A stretch of DNA of 8,691 nt from Nitrososphaerales archaeon (GTDB lineage Archaea > Thermoproteota > Nitrososphaeria > Nitrososphaerales > Nitrososphaeraceae), in NCBI GenBank assembly GCA_029237515.1, contig JARBAV010000248.1, positions 1 to 8,691 on the forward strand, in the 5' to 3' direction. The stretch's first letter is position 1; each line of letters opens with the position of its first letter. The translations under genes and the position numbers were made by a program. The notes beneath the pieces are model-generated. The model saw only the letters and a program-made list of their open reading frames with translations, did not search any database and was not told the DNA's origin. Below, in pieces: positions 6,834-8,691 of this stretch.

Positions 6834-7295
6834 TTAAGTGATCTTACCTCTACTAATATACGGATATCTCATAGTATCTATCAGCTTAACTTTGAGTTTA
6901 ATTTTTTTGTCTTTACCAAATACGTAGATCGTTGTCTTGGGATTGATATACATATACAGTTGCCTACATGCACCACACAAAGGCTTTATCTGATCTTCAT
7001 GATCACTTGTTACTCCTATTGCCTGAATTTTCGTGTATCCTTCCGATAATGCCTTATACAAAGCTATGGCCTCTGCGTGCAAAACCGTGCTTATAGATAT
7101 TTCCAAGTTGCAACCACCAAAGACTTTGAACAAATCACTACTTTCCGCTTCTAATCTTTTTTTGCTCTTCGATTTGACTTTCCTCATGGCAAATACAGCT
7201 GCAGCCACCCTATGACCGCTAATACTAGCCTGTGCATAATCAAGATAGGAAAAAACGGCCTCCCGCAGAACTTGTACTCGATTGAAACTATTCAA
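6834..7295 (-). CDS. Cytidine deaminase-like zinc protein
   Basis: A 153-residue member of the cytidine deaminase fold. The zinc site is complete: HAE at 73-75 gives a zinc-binding His and the proton-shuttling Glu, and C107-G-A-C110-R-Q gives the two zinc cysteines. The stretch GGCNLEIS (60-67) matches the substrate-side G-x-N-x-E of cytidine deaminases. Likely reaction: hydrolytic deamination of cytidine, deoxycytidine or a related base, in the cytoplasm. Odd points are an extra Leu between Pro and the first Cys (PLCGAC instead of the common PCGxC) and a basic Lys/Ser-rich insert KVKSKSKKR (39-47) in an early loop. The start is TTG at 7295, supported by an AAGGAG ribosome-binding site seven bases upstream; no ATG occurs in frame before the conserved region. 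It could also be a deaminase acting on another small substrate, such as a blasticidin-type one. Confidence 0.85.
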   Translation of the reverse strand: MNSFNRVQVLREAVFSYLDYAQASISGHRVAAAVFAMRKVKSKSKKRLEAESSDLFKVFGGCNLEISISTVLHAEAIALYKALSEGYTKIQAIGVTSDHEDQIKPLCGACRQLYMYINPKTTIYVFGKDKKIKLKVKLIDTMRYPYISRGKIT

Positions 7296-7302
7296 CTGTA
7301 TT

Positions 7303-7308
7303 CTCCTT
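7303..7308 (-). promoter_or_regulatory. Ribosome-binding site for the deaminase TTG start
   Basis: AAGGAG on the minus strand lies seven bases before TTG 7295-7293. It is the clearest Shine-Dalgarno sequence seen in the window and decides this non-ATG start. Confidence 0.55.
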
Positions 7309-7326
7309 AATTCTAATCTTCAGCAG

Positions 7327-7335
7327 TCTTATATC
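7327..7335 (-). promoter_or_regulatory. TATA box for the deaminase gene
   Basis: GATATAAGA on the minus strand is centred 36 bases before the TTG start. Transcription would begin close to the ribosome-binding site, giving a short leader. Confidence 0.4.
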
Positions 7336-7399
7336 TTACTCCTATCTAGAAATAAATTACTAAGGTTATGGATTGCTCTAATTCTACCAGTTGTACTGC

Positions 7400-7419
7400 A
7401 ACATGAAATCTTTCATGTT
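7400..7419. repeat. Perfect inverted repeat with 9-base arms
   Basis: AACATGAAA, a two-base spacer TC, then TTTCATGTT: a perfect 20-base dyad. It sits in the 274-base region between the divergent deaminase and small Cys-rich genes, about 65 bases upstream of the deaminase TATA box. Its symmetry and two-base spacer are like a site for a dimeric regulator. A hairpin with so tight a loop would be poor in RNA, so a DNA-binding site is more likely. Confidence 0.45.
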
Positions 7420-7550
7420 ATACTTCGTTCTCTGTATGGATGGGAACGATTTTCCTTACTTCGTCCGTTTCTCCAGAGCCAAGATGTCCCTCATTTGGTA
7501 TGAGTATAATCAAGTTCTGTGCTCCTACCGCATTAAGTTCATGCGTATCG

Positions 7551-7560
7551 TTTTATAATT
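7551..7560 (+). promoter_or_regulatory. TATA box for the small Cys-rich protein
   Basis: TTTTATAATT is centred only 15 bases before the ATG at 7570, but 24 bases before an in-frame GTG at 7579. If the mRNA is leaderless, GTG 7579 would be the true start. Confidence 0.4.
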
Positions 7561-7569
7561 TCGATCATT

Positions 7570-7716
7570 ATGATTTCTGTGGATAAATGTGAACACTGGA
7601 GCTGTAGTCTAAAGAATAACAAATGTAGCGGCTGCGGTGCAGTTATCTGCAGATTATGCCTGAAAGAGCCAATTGATTGTAGATGTGATGATAAGAATTA
7701 TTGTTGCAATCAATGA
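7570..7716 (+). CDS. 48-residue Cys-rich, probably zinc-binding protein
   Basis: A very short gene with ten cysteines in 48 residues (positions 7, 12, 19, 22, 27, 30, 37, 39, 45, 46) plus H9. The order is C7-E-H9, C12, C19-S-G-C22, C27-R-L-C30, C37-R-C39 and a C45-C46 pair near the end. Two CxxC knuckles (KCSGCG and ICRLC) in the middle look like a treble-clef or zinc-ribbon type structure binding one or two metal ions. Such cysteine density is very unlikely in a random frame, so the gene is probably real, though I do not recognise the family. Start: ATG 7570, or GTG 7579 (45 residues), which fits the TATA box better. Nothing in the sequence tells whether it binds nucleic acid, acts as an adaptor or stores metal. 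The next gene on the same strand is also a small Cys-rich protein. Confidence 0.7.
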   Translation: MISVDKCEHWSCSLKNNKCSGCGAVICRLCLKEPIDCRCDDKNYCCNQ

Positions 7717-7899
7717 TTGATTGCTTCCGGGGAGGGTTAAATTGAAAAATAGCGCCCATTTTTATAAATCCAAATTATGCTCATATAGTCACGATACAAA
7801 ACAAAACTTTCCTGAAGCTGTATCCCTTTAAGATATACAAAATATGATTGGGATTAGTTGACTCATTAGACCTTATCCAGGAAAAATCTATTGAAAATG

Positions 7900-7925
7900 A
7901 TACTCCCTCTCTCTCACTGGAGTAT
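7900..7925. repeat. Inverted repeat upstream of the 71-residue protein
   Basis: ATACTCC and GGAGTAT form a perfect seven-base stem around a CT-rich 12-base loop, 20 bases before the TATA box of the next gene. It could be a regulatory site or a weak hairpin. Confidence 0.25.
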
Positions 7926-7944
7926 TACTCTGCTTTTATGATCC

Positions 7945-7952
7945 TTTAATAA
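7945..7952 (+). promoter_or_regulatory. TATA box for the 71-residue zinc-ribbon protein
   Basis: TTTAATAA is centred about 24 bases before the ATG at 7972, the spacing for a leaderless mRNA. It supports that start over the ATG at 7962, which is in another frame. Confidence 0.45.
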
Positions 7953-7971
7953 TTGTACATTATGTCTCTCA

Positions 7972-8187
7972 ATGCCGTGTCTCAACATATGTGTAAAAAT
8001 AGGTTCGAGTTTTGGATGTTATAGCACCGGAATAAAATATTGCATAAGGTGCGAAGTATATCTTTTTCATGATGGATATATATGCCCTTGTTGTAAACGT
8101 CCTCTGCGAACGTCACCAAATAATAGAAAAGGCAAAGAAAAATTACGCGCAAAGCAAGTTATGATAAAAGAGTTTAAAAAAGATTGA
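7972..8187 (+). CDS. Small zinc-ribbon protein, Nitrososphaerota-type multicopy family
   Basis: A 71-residue basic protein with eight cysteines: C3, C7, C16, then C24-I-R-C27 and C38-P-C40-C41. The pair CIRC and CPCC, 10 residues apart, forms a zinc ribbon; it is followed by the Arg/Lys-rich tail KRPLRTSPNNRKGKEKLRAK. The layout (M-x-C-L at the start, G-x-K-x-C-x-x-C, then C-P-C-C-x-x-x-L-R-T-x-P, then a Lys-rich end) resembles, from memory, a family present in many copies in soil ammonia-oxidising archaea, whose function is unknown. A role as nucleic-acid-binding protein or small regulator is possible from the ribbon and basic tail, but is inference. No signal peptide or membrane segment is seen. 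A TATA box about 24 bases upstream fits leaderless expression. Confidence 0.8.
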   Translation: MPCLNICVKIGSSFGCYSTGIKYCIRCEVYLFHDGYICPCCKRPLRTSPNNRKGKEKLRAKQVMIKEFKKD

Positions 8188-8265
8188 AAATAATTGACAG
8201 TATGAATATTTCCCAAAAGACATAGTAGGCTACTAGTATAACCACAATATTTATGTCCAAAATAT

Positions 8266-8275
8266 CTATATTATC
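8266..8275 (+). promoter_or_regulatory. TATA box for the VOC-family gene
   Basis: CTATATTATC is centred 27 bases before the TTG at 8297 and about 23 bases before the out-of-frame ATG at 8293. Either way, transcription would begin at the start codon. Confidence 0.4.
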
Positions 8276-8296
8276 TAAGCTAGGAACTTAAGATGA

Positions 8297-8691
8297 TTGA
8301 AGTTTGAAAAGATAGTTGAAACTTGCATTTACTCTCCAGATTTGAAGATGATGAAGGATTTTTACGTGAACCACTTGGGGCTTGATCTGGTTTCTGAGGA
8401 AGAAGGAAGACACGTATTCTTGAAAGCTGGAAAATCCATGCTTTTAATATTCAATCCTGAAAATACAAGGTTGGCTGCTAATAGCACTTTCCCAACCCAT
8501 GGTGCATTTACTCCTCCCTCATCTATCCATTTTGCTTTAGAAATAAAGCAAGCGGGGTATGAAGCTGCAAAGAATGTTCTAATCCAGGATAAAGTTGCAA
8601 TTGAAAAAGGAATGAGATGGAGCAACGGAGGTAAGTCGATTTATTTCAGAGATCCTGCAGGCAATTTAGTAGAAATTGTTACCAAAGGCCA
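8297..8691 (+). CDS. VOC superfamily (glyoxalase/bleomycin-resistance-like) protein, 3' end outside window
   Basis: About 131 residues of a vicinal-oxygen-chelate protein; probably about ten residues and the stop lie beyond the right edge. The family pattern is clear: FEKIVETCIYSPDLKMMKDF then YVNHLGLDLV in the first half, GRHVFLKAGKSMLLIFNPEN in its sheet, and in the second half SSIHFALEI (usual metal-ligand His position) and SIYFRDPAGNLVEIVTKG (usual metal-ligand Glu position). Such proteins open or isomerise small molecules, conjugate or sequester toxins; the substrate cannot be told. The frame is closed by TGA at 8294-8296, so TTG at 8297 is the first possible start and fits the family N-terminus. 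An ATG at 8293 is one frame off: removing a single G would give a standard M-I-K-F-E-K start, so a one-base insertion is an alternative. Confidence 0.88.
   Translation, partial: MKFEKIVETCIYSPDLKMMKDFYVNHLGLDLVSEEEGRHVFLKAGKSMLLIFNPENTRLAANSTFPTHGAFTPPSSIHFALEIKQAGYEAAKNVLIQDKVAIEKGMRWSNGGKSIYFRDPAGNLVEIVTKG

Noticed and set aside
7282..7503. 73-codon plus-strand frame with hydrophobic residues
   Set aside because: It overlaps the deaminase start and promoter, contains the 20-base dyad, has no promoter or ribosome-binding site of its own, and shows no family resemblance.
8362..8625. 87-codon minus-strand frame at the right end
   Set aside because: It lies antisense within the VOC gene, whose plus-strand frame has clear family motifs.
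1..8691. Defence system, CRISPR array or integrated element
   Set aside because: No repeat-spacer pattern, integrase, transposase, nuclease-helicase or toxin-antitoxin signature was found on either strand. The deaminase and the small zinc proteins alone do not justify such a call.

Overview
The window looks like a piece of a soil-type ammonia-oxidising archaeon (Nitrososphaerota/Thaumarchaeota, Nitrososphaera- or Nitrosocosmicus-like). This is an inference from four things: AT-rich DNA; archaeal TATA boxes centred about 24-29 bases before several start codons, as expected for leaderless mRNAs; a DUF763 protein; and a 71-residue Cys-rich zinc-ribbon protein that resembles, from memory, a multicopy family of these archaea. 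No tRNA, rRNA, CRISPR array or complete mobile element was seen.

Layout. Left edge (1-596, minus): the N-terminal part of a membrane-anchored or exported protein, possibly TIM-barrel-like, which runs off the window. Next is a 380-base non-coding stretch, then a DUF763 gene on the minus strand whose last part is shifted by a one-base deletion. A divergent intergenic region with a promoter on each side separates it from a plus-strand MDR-family NAD(P)H-dependent reductase. Facing that gene is the decayed C-terminal third of a zinc-type alcohol dehydrogenase, also frameshifted. It abuts a large minus-strand flavoprotein gene (3934-5643) of clearly higher GC, in which a cyclic-nucleotide-binding domain, a glutaredoxin-like domain and a thioredoxin-reductase-like domain are fused. 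Upstream on the same strand is a Rieske [2Fe-2S] ferredoxin. After a 650-base gene-free stretch come a minus-strand cytidine-deaminase-like gene, a 48-residue protein with ten cysteines (plus), the 71-residue zinc-ribbon protein (plus), and a VOC/glyoxalase-family gene (plus) cut by the right edge.

How the genes may work together. The centre is rich in redox functions: MDR reductase, alcohol dehydrogenase remnant, NAD(P)H flavoprotein and Rieske ferredoxin. The flavoprotein lacks a Cys-x-x-Cys in both its glutaredoxin-like and its reductase-like parts, so it is probably not an ordinary thioredoxin reductase. The adjacent Rieske protein is one conceivable electron acceptor, but this is only a context-based guess. 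The rest looks like accessory or poorly characterised archaeal genes, each with its own promoter rather than in long operons.

The points most worth checking are the flavoprotein without active-site cysteines and its foreign composition, the two frameshifted genes (real decay or assembly error), the very small Cys-rich protein, and a perfect 9-base-arm palindrome between the deaminase and the small Cys-rich gene.
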